In this document: one piece after another, positions 21,900 to 32,758 of the stretch
Layout of the letters: every line of letters starts with the position of its first letter
Numbering within the stretch: position 1 is the first letter of the stretch
Made by a program: the position numbers and the translations under genes
Notes under the pieces: model-generated
What the model was told of the DNA's origin: nothing
Database searches by the model: none
Seen by the model: the letters and a program-made list of their open reading frames with translations, nothing else
Assembly (NCBI GenBank): GCA_019009955.1
Contig: CM032228.1
Span: 4,326,001-4,390,000, forward strand
Length of the DNA stretch: 64,000 bases
DNA from: Riptortus pedestris
Lineage: Eukaryota; Arthropoda; Insecta; Hemiptera; Alydidae
Reading direction: 5' to 3'

Positions 21900-22268
21900 T
21901 TATTTTGGTGGCGAATAAGCCCTCATACTTGATAATATTGCATTAAATAAGTCATCGTTTTGATGCCATCTTCGGCAGACCAACTCACATATGTAGGAAT
22001 CTACCATTGTTCTCCTTGTTCCACATTCACGTTTATTTCGTGAGGACCACAATGATTCCACAAGTTGTGCATGTGCCCCAGTTTTCATATCACTCAACTT
22101 ATTGCACCTCCATCTGGGGCATACATCAGCTGTACTATACAACTTCATGTAATGTCCATTAGTGCAGTTCCTCTTTCCGCGAATAATCCAGAAATCCTGG
22201 TAAGATTTCAAAGCCTCTGATTCACCTGAAAAAGCACTCGAGAGCTGAATTAGATTCATGTTAATCAA
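21900..22268 (-). pseudogene. ISXO2-like (Merlin-type) transposase N-terminal fragment
   Basis: A 122-codon reverse frame with a zinc-ribbon-like arrangement: RNCTNGHYMKL, PRWRCN, then ESLWSSRNKRECGTRRTMVD and ICELVCRR. The order C..GH.M.L, RWRC, W...ECG..R.TMVD, ...E.VC matches what I recall of the N-terminal part of ISXO2-like/Merlin-type proteins in invertebrates. The catalytic domain is missing. Recognition is from pattern alone; a DUF-type protein of other origin is possible. Confidence 0.45.
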
Positions 22269-22317
22269 TATCGTAGCAACTAACGTTCTGAAACAGCTGT
22301 GGAAGGTAATAAATATT

Positions 22318-22535
22318 AATAGTCATTATTTATTGCTACTATGGCTAATCGGGACGGGTCATCTACAGGTTACCATCCCTTTTCTAGCCAGGCTGGGATT
22401 TAGGGTGTTATTTAATGAATTCCGTCACTAAATAATTTCCTTTGCCCAGGTGAGAATGTAACTCGCCATTCTAGGTTTACCATGTGAGATTAAGGTCAAC
22501 GCTTTAACTCACATGGCTAACCTGATCCCATATTA
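22318..22535 (-). repeat. tRNA-derived SINE, family 1
   Basis: Reverse copy: head AGGTTAGCCATGTGAGTTAA, decayed box B GAGTTACATTCTCACC, body CTAGAAAAGGGATGGTAACC, TGTAGATGACCCGTCCCGAT, TAGCAATAAATAATG tail. Lies next to the host locus of the following HINE. Confidence 0.75.
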
Positions 22536-22613
22536 AACTAATATCTAAGAAGTATTTCTAAAATAATGTGATTATAACAGAATTAGAAATACGGGGCTAA
22601 TGTAAAATACAAA

Positions 22614-23253
22614 AGTCCGTCACGCAGGGGCTGCGTAAACTAAGAAGATTTCCCCTGTGAAGTTTTACAATAGAGAAATCTGCATACTGGTAACACAATA
22701 CCACCGTGATTAGATAATGAGTAATCTTTCAGTTAACTAAAATAAAATACCAACTGAAAGGCTCTTCGGAATTGTAAGAATAATTTTATTATAATAACTC
22801 AAAAACTTTAGTAGTCAAGAACTAAAGAAGGGGGGGGCGGATGAACTAAACGTATTTGCATAAATCTCACAAGTAAGGAAGGTAGGTCAAGGTCAAAAAC
22901 GCCAGGGTTAGAAGAAGCTTCGCACTGAAGCGAGAAATGACGAAGACTATGGCGACATATCCGAACTATACCCACACAGACTTCATAAAAATGCAAATAT
23001 CTTCGGTTAATATTCAAGTAGAAAAAAATGTATATAACAATATTTATAGTAAATTTAATTTGCAATAAGATTGGTTCTGTACAATTTTTCGATCCGATGC
23101 ATAATAACGGAGATCCCCCCTCTAAACCCCCCCACCCTCTGGTTCGATTTCAGCCATTAACGAACTTGATCTGTCTTTTTAGATAAAACGGTTAAATATC
23201 GAGTTTCGTAACGATCAAACAAAAATTGCGACCGCTAGAGCGTTAACAGACAC

Positions 23254-23325
<72 letters not shown>

Positions 23326-23453
23326 AAGGACCTCATTTTCGTCATACTCCTGGGTAGGATCGATGAGACATTGAAGAAAATTTTCAAAAAAATCGGACAT
23401 GCGTACGACTACAATAGCTGATTTCCCTTAAGGGAAATCTGCTAAAAGACCCG
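22614..23453 (-). mobile_element. HINE-like element, long, complete, with (AT)n
   Basis: 3' tip at 22614 (AGTCCGTCACGCAGGGGCTG), AAGATTTCCCCTGTGAAG, long-subfamily G-run at about 22830, GATCCGATGCATAATAACGG, C-runs, GCGACCGCTAGAGCGTTAAC, a 60-bp TA tract at 23256-23319, GGTAGGATCGATGAGACATT, and the palindrome TTTCCCTTAAGGGAAA ending TCTGCT at 23453. Flanks are ACAAA and AAAAGACCC. A related unoccupied sequence exists near 21.75 kb. Confidence 0.85.
23256..23319. repeat. (TA)n microsatellite inside a HINE
   Basis: Pure TA repeat at the standard mid-element position. Confidence 0.95.
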
Positions 23454-23860
23454 AGGAACGTTTATTGAGCGAAACGTTAGTAAGTGAATATAGTAATCCT
23501 GGAGGGTTATGGAAGTGAGGGGGGGGGGTGTCTTCCATATTAGCTGTACAGGATCACACACAGGATATGCGCATGGATTTGCATACATGGGCCAAATTAT
23601 ATTAGCCGTTCCGCCGTTCGCCGATCGACAATGCCCTTCAATGGGAGCCTAATTATAAGGAAGGTAAATGAATTGATTCCGGGGGGCTGTGACGAAGGGC
23701 ATTGCTAACAGGGCTGCGTACAACCATCGCTAATGAATGCACAGGCTAATGTGCACAGGCCCTGCTCCAACCTCCGTCCTACTAGGATAATGCTAATCAC
23801 AAATAGCTGAATTGGAGCAGCCTCATTACATTTTCTACAGACTGAAACTACTCAGATCAA

Positions 23861-23960
23861 AGTCCGTCACGCAGGGGCTGCGTAAACTAAGCAGACTTCC
23901 AGTTTAACCATAGATAAATCTACATACTGCTAAAACAACACCACCGTGAATAAATAAGGC
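23861..23960 (-). repeat. HINE 3'-end fragment
   Basis: AGTCCGTCACGCAGGGGCTG, AAACTAAGCAGACTTCC, ATAGATAAATCTACATACTG, CACCACCGTGAATAAATAA: only the 3' hundred bases. Confidence 0.7.
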
Positions 23961-24016
23961 CAGTTACGGGAACAATTGGTTGCCTTCTTAAGAGCTAACA
24001 TTGAACAAAAAAAAAA

Positions 24017-24505
24017 AGTCCGTCACGCAGGGGCTGCGTAAACTAAGCAGATTTCCCACGAGATGCGTTAAAATAGAGAAAACATAATTATTTTCTGATA
24101 GTAGTAGAAGTTTCTTACAATAGCCAGAAATCTGCCTAAAAACAACTGTATTTTTTTAGTAATAAACCGTAGTTTCTAAACCCAAAAAACATTATTTAGG
24201 GGGTTAACCTACCTCTAACCCATTAGTTTCTAAGCCCCGAGGGGCGAATATATATTATATTACCTAACCTCTAAACCTTTCACGAGGGGCGAATATATTA
24301 TATATAATATATATTATATATAAATATAGTATATATATAATATATATATATTATATAAAGGAATATAATTTTGAACGGACCTCCATTTTCCCGTCATCTC
24401 CTGGGTAAGGACGATTGAAGAAATTTTCGAAGAAATTTTACGAAACTCCGCCATCACTGAGTACGACCTCACAATACCTGATGATTTCCCTTAAAGGAAA
24501 TCTGC
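24017..24505 (-). mobile_element. HINE-like element, complete, third internal variant
   Basis: Both tips present: AGTCCGTCACGCAGGGGCTG at 24017 after an A11 run, and GATTTCCCTTAAAGGAAATC, TGCT at 24505. The middle holds a distinct block (GTTTCTAAACCC, ACATTATTTAGGGGGTTAAC, AAGCCCCGAGGGGCGAATAT, partly duplicated) that also occurs near 62.74 kb, then interrupted AT repeats. Confidence 0.8.
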
Positions 24506-24539
24506 TAACAAAACAGGTAAACAAATAAACTGGAACTAA

Positions 24540-24635
24540 GAGTTCCACCCTGGCTAGAAAAGGATGGTAACCTGTAGATAACCCGTCCCAGTTAGCCTGA
24601 GTTGCAAAAAATGGACATAAATAATAATAAAAAAA
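24540..24635 (+). repeat. SINE family 1, 3' fragment
   Basis: Only the body/tail: CCACCCTGGCTAGAAAAGGA, TAACCTGTAGATAACCCG, then ATGGACATAAATAATAATAA. Confidence 0.7.
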
Positions 24636-24639
24636 ACTG

Positions 24640-24812
24640 CATTGTGAATGAGGATAAGGCAGAGGCAGATTGGGGTGAGAAGGGGTTGGGGGAAACCAAA
24701 AAGATGGAAGGTCAATGAGCCTTCAACATTTCTGTTTGTCAGTTTTGTAATTTATGCCATTGGGGTCTATGTTAATGTGAATGGTTTCAGAAATGAGACG
24801 CTTATGCTGGAA
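24640..24812 (+). repeat. dispersed repeat, copy 1 (inverted partner near 27.4 kb)
   Basis: ATGAGGATAAGGCAGAGG, ATGGAAGGTCAATGAGCC, GTAATTTATGCCATTGGGGT, CTATGTTAATGTGAATGG, TTTCAGAAATGAGA. The reverse complement of 27288-27450 gives the same words in order with scattered changes. Identity of the family unknown. Confidence 0.7.
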
Positions 24813-24815
24813 TCG

Positions 24816-25173
24816 GACATAGGGGAGGGGGGGGGTTAGAGGGGAGGTTTTCGAAAATTCGAAATATCTCCGTTACTATACGTCGGATCGAAAAATTGTA
24901 TAGAATCAGTCATATTGCAAATTTAATTTACTATAAATATTATTGTGTACATTTATTCTGTATCTTGAATATTAACCGAGATATTTGCATTTTTCAGCCT
25001 TCAGTAAACCCCCACATCTACTCATTTCATATTAACAATAAGCTACTATATCATGACATACTCTATTCAAAGCTTAAATGCCAAGTATTGGTTTTACTGA
25101 ACTTTTACTTTTTGTGATAAAAGCAAATACGTGGCGCGCGTGAGAAATCGGCTTAGTTTACGCAGCCTCTGCT
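24816..25173 (+). mobile_element. HINE-like fragment, 5' part lost
   Basis: From the G-run (AGGGGAGGGGGGGGGTTAGA) through CGTCGGATCGAAAAATTG, CTTGAATATTAACCGAGATA, CAGCCTTCAGTAAACCCCCA to GTGAGAAATCGGCTTAGTTT and ACGCAGCCTCTGC. Its tip is replaced by a 5'-end piece of an opposite copy. Confidence 0.7.
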
Positions 25174-25282
25174 TTCGAAAATCGCGCCATCACCTGATTT
25201 TCCTTGAGGTGAAATCTCCTTAAATCAATAATAAATCAGCGACGCAGGGGCTGCGTAAACCAAGCAGATTTCCCACGTGCTG
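25171..25282 (-). repeat. two short HINE pieces, 5' end then 3' end
   Basis: 25174-25216 is a decayed 5' end (GAAAATCGCGCCATCACCTG, ATTTTCCTTGAGGTGAAATC). 25224-25282 is a 3' tip (CGACGCAGGGGCTGCGTAAA, AGCAGATTTCCCACGTG). Probably remains of rearranged copies. Confidence 0.55.
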
Positions 25283-26085
25283 CCATGAACACATTGGTCA
25301 TATCTTCTTACTATACAGTTTTCCTGTAGTAAGAGGTCTAAGTAAACAGAATTCGAAATGTACTCGTTGCTTATAGTAAAATCAGACGATTATAATTTGG
25401 GCGTTCAATGAGGCAATGGTCGCCTAGAATGAGAGGTTGAACACAATGCACAATTGTTGATAACCATATGGTTTTTAGAAGTGAAAAAAATTAGGGGCTT
25501 AAGAATACTCCATTGCCTGTGCTGTCAATCTGTAGAATACATTATTTATGATATAATACAAATGCGTCGTTTGAGTTTATCGCCCTAGCTAGAAGTGTTA
25601 ATTGAAGATAATCAACTCTGTGATCTAATTAGTTAATCCATCCATTTAAGCACATTACCCGAGAGAGTAATTGTCTCAAGGTAAGTTGATTAGTTATTCC
25701 CGACTAAGTGAATCCATCAGTAATCCCAATGAATTTTCAAACTCTATTACATTCCTCTAAATTTTTAATAAAGGCAAGACTCGCCAGAGTCGAGCAGCCT
25801 ATTGCATTATTTCATCCGAATGGCATGCTTTGCTATTCGAAATGGCCGTTCGAGAACAATAAGGGAAAAATATAGTCAGCCTCTGAACGGAATATCAAAT
25901 AGCTTTGAAACGCAGAATATATAATTTCCAGATTCAACTGAGATTGATGACGGGATGAATAAGGGAAGATGCAAAACACACATTGCCATACTATATTATT
26001 AGGACAGAATTAGTACATTAAAGATAATTTCTTGTTCATTTTGAAAAACTTTACTCCTAAATGTTTATTTACGTTGACGCTCCGT
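25283..26085. other. no recognised gene
   Basis: One of the few stretches with no visible repeat. No conserved reading frame seen. Confidence 0.4.
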
Positions 26086-27154
26086 CGCACTTTAGAGCGA
26101 GTGATAGGGTAAGCCGGACATTCATAAATATCTCCGTTTCTACTGGTCCTAGAACATTGATTCTAGTGTCATTTTAAAGCACATCCAATACTCTATTGAA
26201 CTACTTGATCAGCAATTTTGCCAGCAATTTTAAATGTGTACATACAGATTATATATCGCTTACTAAGGAGAGAATTGTGATTTGTAGACACATAATATCA
26301 ACATGTTTTATAAATTTTTATTGTTTTAATAAATTGAAGTTCACAAAACGCAATACTAAAATTGTAAACAAAGAATATATCTAGAAAACAAATTTAAGAA
26401 AAAAATCTATGTATTTTAATTTAATACTGAGAAAATTTGTAAGCTGGAAGAATATCTAACATTTATAAAATTTCAAATGTTTTTTATTTTCTTCCAATTA
26501 GAAGTTTTCTTTTACTTCCGAAAGATATTGTTTCAAAGCGATCGCTATCGTTGTTAAGTGTTGGCCTTCAAAATGTGATACAACCGTACGTCATTGGGAA
26601 TGGTCCGCGGGAGGTATAATACGTCTTCTGCAACCGAAATTGTTAACACTAAAAGTAAACTATTTAATGAATAGGCAAGTTTCAAGGACAATAAGACAAT
26701 ATTCTCCTAAAAGCATGCCAATTGGTATTTTTTCAAGCAAACTAAAAGCGGATTTGCGAATTCAATTAAAATAAAATATTTCAGCTCGATGTAAAAAAAA
26801 AAAAAAAAAAAATAAAAAAAAATAGAGGAATTTTAATAACCTTTTGTTCCAGTTTTTGATTTTGTTATAATACCCTTAATGTGTACTGGAGAGCAACAAT
26901 AATTTATAAAATTGAAATAAGAGTTCACGACGAATTTAATAAGCCAAGGCCTTTTTTAACATAAGCAATTATAACCAAGGCATAGGTGGAAAAACCCCCC
27001 CATTGCAATAATATGGCTTAAAAAATTCAATCTGCTCAATTGGAAAAAAGGGTTTATGTGGGTACTAACAATACAATCAAAATCCCAAAATTTAAAACTT
27101 TTATTTTTTCCCCCAATGTTCAAACGCTTACTGAAGTGATCGCTCCAGTGTGCA
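26086..27154 (-). mobile_element. TIR transposon deletion derivative (unclassified family)
   Basis: Ends match those of the larger element at 59.3-61.1 kb in opposite orientation: left CGTCGCACTTTAGAGCGAGT then AAGCCGGACATTCATAAAT; right TGATCGCTCCAGTGTGC. Sequence near 26.39-26.6 kb corresponds to the last coding part of that element (CAACGATAGCGATCGCTT region, reverse) with frame breaks. The region near 26.6-27.1 kb matches its 5' non-coding end. An internal deletion joined the two parts, so this is a non-autonomous copy. Confidence 0.75.
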
Positions 27155-27287
27155 CCTGTGTCATTGTTTTAGAGTATTTATTAATAGCTTATCTGATTAC
27201 TGGCTCGACTTCCTCACAAAGAGTTTGATACCCAATATAGCCAAGTTCAATATTTTTATATTTTGCTCATAATATTTTTCTCTCATT

Positions 27288-27450
27288 TCTGAAACCTTTC
27301 ACATTAACATAGACCTCAATGGCATGAATTACAAAGCAGACAAACAAACAATTTTTAAAATACTCCAGGCTCATTGACCTTCCGTCTCGTTGGTTTTCCC
27401 AGCCCCTTCCCATCCCCACCTACCTCTGTCTTATCCTCATTCATAACGTA
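27288..27450 (-). repeat. dispersed repeat, copy 2 (inverted to 24.7 kb)
   Basis: Reverse complement carries ATGAGGATAAGACAGAGG, CGGAAGGTCAATGAGCC, GTAATTCATGCCATTGAGGT, CTATGTTAATGTGAAAGG. Copies lie about 2.5 kb apart on opposite strands with a TIR element between them. Confidence 0.7.
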
Positions 27451-27474
27451 GTTTTGACTAAGTGCAGTCGTCTA

Positions 27475-28279
27475 TTGGGGCTCCCTGACTCTTCTCTATG
27501 TAAATATGGAAGTATTATATGCTCCCTGCTCCTTCTCTATGTAAATTGGAATGTTATTATATGCTCCCTGCTCCTTCTCTATGTAAATTTGGATGTATTT
27601 ATCTCCCTGCTCCTTCTCTATGTAAATTGGGAAAATGTATTATAGCTCCCTGCTCCTTCTCTATGTAAATTGGAATGTATTATATGCTCCCTGCCTCCTT
27701 TCTATGTAAATTGGAATGTATTTATGTCCCTGCTCCATTCTCTATGTATATTGGAAATGTATTATATGCTACCTGCTCATTCTCTATGTAAATTGGAATG
27801 TATTATATTGCTTCCCTGCTCCTTCTCTATGTAAATTGGAATGTATTATATGCTACCTGCTCCTTCTCTATGTAAATTGGAATGTATTATATGCTCCCTG
27901 CTCCTTCTCTAAGTAAATTGGAATGTAATTATATGCTCCCTGCTCCATCTCTATCTCCCTGCTCCTTCTCTATGTAAATTGGAATGTATTATATGCTCCC
28001 TGCTCCTTCTCTATGTAAATTGGAATGTATTATATGCTCCCTGCTCCTTCTCTATGTAAATTGGAATGTATTAAATGCTCCCGCTCCTTCTCTATGTAAA
28101 TTTGAATGTATTATATGCTCCCTTCTCCTTCCTCTATGAATTGGAATGTATTATATGCTCCCTGCTCCTTCACTATGCAAATTGGAATGTATTATATGCT
28201 CCTGCTCCTTCTCTATGTAAATTGGAATGTATATATGCTTCCCTGCTCCTACCTCTATGTAAATTGGAATGTATTATAT
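27475..28279 (+). repeat. 41-bp minisatellite, about 20 copies
   Basis: Unit is CTCCCTGCTCCTTCTCTATG followed by TAAATTGGAATGTATTATATG, repeated head-to-tail with point changes and one- or two-base indels. Each unit alternates a CT-rich half and an AT-rich half. The open frames across it are produced by the repetition and are broken by indels. Confidence 0.95.
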
Positions 28280-28820
28280 CTAATTTTTTTTTTCAATTTA
28301 TTTATTTATTTTTGTTATTGATGTAGTCTTTACATTTGGTCATAGTCACCTGTCACCTTTTATTAAAAAAAATAATTTGTTTATATTTCTGGCGATTATT
28401 CATAAAACAGAGAATATTATGCTTTCACAATTGTTCACAAAGTTGTTTACATCATTTGTTTTTTTCTCTTATTTTCTTTTTCTTTCATCTAGTAATGCCT
28501 GTCTACAATTTTAATTCCATGACAATGATTTTGTATTATAGGTATGTTTAGGTCACAGAAAAGCTATTTCCATTGTTTGTGACAGGAGTATTAGTGTTAT
28601 TTTCAGAAATTGTGTATTTTCCATAGTTTTATTAGAGTATAGAGTTGTTGTGAATATTGAGAGATGTGTGCCGGGATTTAGGTCTGCTGTCTTGCCAGAC
28701 AATTACTATCTAGGAGATATTAATAAGCTATTGCCATATCTTCATCTACTAATAAGTGTATATTATATCATCTCTTTCAGGCCTAACTGGAGTAAGTCAC
28801 GAATGCATCGTTCAAAGCCT
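28280..28820. other. no recognised gene
   Basis: T-rich then ordinary AT-rich sequence between the minisatellite and the CT tract. No supported gene. Confidence 0.4.
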
Positions 28821-28873
28821 CTCTCTCTCTCTCTCTCTCTAACTCTCGCTCTCCCCTCTCTCCTCTCTCTCTC

Positions 28874-28909
<36 letters not shown>

Positions 28910-28921
28910 CCTCTCTCTCTC

Positions 28922-28991
<70 letters not shown>

Positions 28992-29064
28992 TCTCCCCCT
29001 CCCTCTCTCTCTCTCTCTCTCCCCATCTCCCTCTCTCTCTCTCTTCCCTCTCTCTCCTCTCTCT

Positions 29065-29099
<35 letters not shown>

Positions 29100-29100
29100 C

Positions 29101-29156
<56 letters not shown>

Positions 29157-29210
29157 TACCGCCCTCCCTCTCTCTCCCCACTCTCTCTCTCTCTCACACA
29201 CCTTAACGAT
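28821..29210. repeat. (CT)n low-complexity tract
   Basis: About 390 bp of CT dinucleotides with CCC interruptions. Ser-Leu and Arg-Glu frames on both strands are artefacts. Confidence 0.95.
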
Positions 29211-30026
29211 TCTCCCTCTCTCAAGAAATGTGTTAATTTCTTATTAACCACATATTTATTTCATTTTACTATTAGTACAAAAGAGATAAATGCGAATATA
29301 TGCATTGTATGACTCGACAATGAATATATTTACATCAACCTCTCAGTTAGGATTATTACTGAGGGAGTATTTCCTTCTAGAAGAACTCCAAACATAAAAC
29401 AGAAACTGGCAAAAGGAATCTAAATTTGAGCTGGTAAATATAATATAGAGGGTGTAGTTTAGGGGTGTATTGTCAATATTATTGATTAGATAAGACTGCT
29501 ATTGAATGGATTGATTGATGATTTTTAGCGCGTGAAAGAGATGGCTTATCAACTTATCAACCTTTAATACAAACAATTAATTAAATCATAGAACCTGCTC
29601 TCAATCAGGGCTTCTATTTACTTTCTCTCTCTCACTCACTCTCTCTATTAGTAACTAAATACTTTAGATTCTGCTCAAGTTTCTTCTCTTCCTCAAGTCA
29701 TCAACCTAATATAAACATACTCTTGTTTATCAGCATTTAATTCCCATGTTTGAGCAACGTTGAAAATAAAATTAAACAACTCTTAATTAAAACACTATTC
29801 AGTTTAAAGTTTCAAGTAATACTAAAGTGTGCAATGATATAAGGTGGAAAGGTTGTGGCGAGCTACGCTTGAAGGGCCAAGGGCTGCCACACAGTGCCGA
29901 TACTGGAGATAAAGTGGCCAGCTAGAGTCAGTCATATTGCGTTTCCTGCTCCAAGATGGAAAACCGGTTATTGCACCACTAACAGATTCTGCAAGAATTG
30001 CTTTAGCCCACTAAAGAACATTTAAA
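29211..30026. other. no recognised gene
   Basis: AT-rich sequence with a short CT patch near 29620. Nothing recognised. Confidence 0.4.
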
Positions 30027-30263
30027 AGCCCGCCACGCAGGGGCTGCGTAAACTAAGAAGATTTCCAACGTGAAGTTATACAATAGAGAAATCTCCATAC
30101 GAGTGCCGAAAAGTTACTGCCAAACTAGCTTTTGGCGAGAAATTCACTCGTCCGTTATCGGGCCACATTTAATAAAAATGCGAATATCTCGGTTAATATT
30201 CAAGATAGAGAATAAATGTATAGAGCTATATCTTTTGCAAATTTCCCTGTGGGGAAATCTGCT
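30027..30263 (-). mobile_element. HINE-like element, minimal 237-bp copy
   Basis: Both tips, very little between: AGCCCGCCACGCAGGGGCTG, AAGATTTCCAACGTGAAG, GGCGAGAAATTCACTCG, CGAATATCTCGGTTAATATT, ATAGAGAATAAATGTATAGA, then the 5' end AAATTTCCCTGTGGGGAAAT and CTGCT. It lacks the AT tract, the C-run and the CGCTAGAGCG block. Confidence 0.8.
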
Positions 30264-30989
30264 AAAACCAGCACCATTATTGGCCAACACAAGCCAAATT
30301 GAATTGGGTCACGCAATTAAAATTACTCCTAGCTATGTTGGGACGAGAAGAACTGTTTACTCTACAAGCAGCTCTAAAAGGTGGCGCACTGCAACTTCTC
30401 TTGTGCAATATCGAGGAAGACTTAGTTAGAATTAATATTGAGAAAATAAGAATGATGAGACAACTAAGACTAGGAAGGGACAATGTGATAAGGCTGAAAT
30501 TTAATGTACAGCTGTATGCAAAGTATGCAATGAGGACTATGAAAGGCTAGAATACTTGATGCCGACGATAGGAAGCTGTGAGGAAAGAGTTCAACATCTG
30601 ATCAGAAGGAAGCGGTGCTGACTTGCTCCAGATCACATGTCTGCACAAACTAAATAATATCTGCAACTACATTCAGCAAGCAATAACACTAAGGCTAGCA
30701 GAGATTACTGCCAGCCCACATGATAACAAGCATGTAATTTCCCATATCAGCTCTAAACTAAATACTTGTAAATATAAAATTCGTGTCTAAATAAATATAT
30801 TGTATTATAAGTATATATGTATTATTTTTATTATTTTGTATTGTATTTTGTTTAAAAATATTGCACTTTGTAAGACAAATAAATCAATATTCCATTGTAT
30901 GCTATTCTTCTTAGCCAACACAATTATTCACATTTAGCAAAAACTGTTATTGAATTCGCTCTTTATAAAGACATGCATTTTGTTATATA
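30264..30989. other. unrecognised sequence with small open frames
   Basis: Two overlapping plus-strand frames (30070-30429, 30299-30550) cover part of it. One reads LGREELFTLQAALKGGALQL, with no motif I recognise, and it has no start context of note. Could be an old transposon exon or chance. Confidence 0.3.
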
Positions 30990-31965
30990 TCTCTATATAT
31001 ATAAAATTGTAACCTCTGTCTGTACATTGATTTTTTTCACGAAATTTCACGATAACTTTTCGTCGTCATAGACACCATAATTGCATTTTGTTTATTTGGT
31101 GTCTGTTTGTTACATTTTCATGCTTAAACGGCTGAACCGAATTTTATGAAAATTGGTATGTATATTACTACTAACCCAACTTAAACTTTAGGCTATACTA
31201 ATATCTTCTGAGACGAACAGGAGTGGGGGTTATAAGGGAAGCCTGAAATTAAAAATAGCGATATTTCGTTTCCTATTGGTTTTTCGGAAAATATGAACAT
31301 AACAAAAGTTGTTTACTTTGTTATTTAGAGTAACTTTTGTCGTATACCGAACTATAAAGGCGTTATACGCTAAAAATTATACCGGGAGTCAACAATTTTA
31401 TTTGGCACAAATGACTCAACCGAACTAAATAAAACTCGGTATATGTATTAGCACTAACGCTTTCATTATAATAAACCATACCAACATTTCTAGGGACGGG
31501 TAGGAGTGGGGGTTGTAAGGAAGGCCTGAATTTAAAAATAGCGGCATTTCGTTTTCTATTCGTTTTTCGGCAAATATGAGCATAGCAAAGTTGTTTATTT
31601 TGTTATTTAGATTAACTTTTGTTTTATACATTTCTCCAGGAATAATGTGTGGAGCAAGTATTTTGCGTAGAAATATTGATATGTTCAACAATTCATTCCA
31701 ATTTGAACTATCGGTACCTGACCTGGAAAAATTAATTCAAATCTACGTTAATATTTTGTCCTTAATAACTGAAATCTATGCATAATGCACAGGTCTTACA
31801 TAAAAAATTAATTTTATTATTAACAAATGCCAACAACGGGTATAAACCCTAAACACTGGGACGAGTAAATGTCAAAATAGTGTGCAAAATAAAGCCTTGC
31901 CAAAAAAATGCCATCACCATTCATCCTCAATTGAATTCCCGGGCGAAGCCGGGTATATGAGTTAG
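30990..31965 (+). mobile_element. non-autonomous Helitron, compact copy
   Basis: Starts TCTCTATATATATAAAATTG, has two internal units (near 31221 and 31503), TGCATAATGCACAGG, AAACACTGGGACGAG, and the 3' hairpin TTCCCGGGCGAAGCCGGG then TATATGAGTTAG followed by T. The terminal CTAG has become TTAG. One of the most complete copies. Confidence 0.8.
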
Positions 31966-31969
31966 TTTA

Positions 31970-32045
31970 TATATATAATTGTATCATCTGTCTGTACATT
32001 GATTCCTCCCCTAAAGTTTCACTATTCATTTTTGTTCCACAAGGA
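31970..32045 (+). mobile_element. Helitron 5'-end fragment
   Basis: A second start block (TATATATAATTGTATCATCT, GTCTGTACATTGATTCC) directly after the preceding Helitron end; it degrades within 80 bp. Confidence 0.55.
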
Positions 32046-32084
32046 ATTGAAACAATATCAACAATTTTAGCGTTGTGCTCATGA

Positions 32085-32758
32085 GATGATTTTCAATGAA
32101 TTTCTTCAAATATCCATTGATCCTACCTAGTAGATGACGAAAATGAGGTCCGTTCAAAATTGTATACTCATGTTTGTCTGTTACACTCTAGCGGTCGCAA
32201 TTTTGGTTTAATCGTTACCAAACTCGATGTTCAATCGTTTATGTGTAAGAAGAAAGATCAAATTAGTTAATGGTTGGAATCCGAACAGTGGGTAAAGTTT
32301 TACTCCAATAAAGTAAACCCCAAGGTTAAATACAGAATATTGTTGTCATTGAACTTTTACTCTGTGAGATTCAAATACATTCTGTTCATCCCCCCACTCC
32401 TGCTTTTCTTCTTGGATTACTAAAATTTAAGTAATTGAGATTAAAATTATTCTGATTCATTACAAATTACAGCATTAGCTATAGTAAATAGTTTTCAATA
32501 AAATGAATGCGTTATATTCAGATATATTTCATTAATGGTTTTTCTTTCCGGTCTAGAATTCAGGTTGGCTGGCCTGTTTGTTTACAATTCAGACGCTTTC
32601 CGTTGTAGAGTTATTAACTTTTAACTGAAAGATTTATCATTACCGTTTGTATTTATTCACTTAATATTTGCGGTGGTGTTGCCAGTATGTGTATTTATCT
32701 ATTGTAAACCTTCACTTGGGAAATCTGCTTAGTTTGAGCAGCCCCTGCGTGACGGACG
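32085..32758 (+). mobile_element. HINE-like element, long subfamily, 5' tip lost
   Basis: From CTCATGAGATGATTTTCAAT through ATCCTACCTAGTAGATGACG, CACTCTAGCGGTCGCAATTT, TTGTCATTGAACTTTTACTC, CTGATTCATTACAAATTACA to ACTTGGGAAATCTGCTTAGT, GAGCAGCCCCTGCGTGACGG. No AT tract. The 5' palindrome is missing. Confidence 0.75.

Noticed and set aside
27475..28279. CRISPR-like array
   Set aside because: Units are contiguous 41-bp tandem repeats without unique spacers, in a eukaryotic context. The 20-bp and 33-bp arrays are rejected for the same reason.
28650..29312. Long Ser/Leu-rich and Arg/Glu-rich reading frames
   Set aside because: Produced entirely by the (CT)n tract on both strands; no start context, domain or conserved flank.
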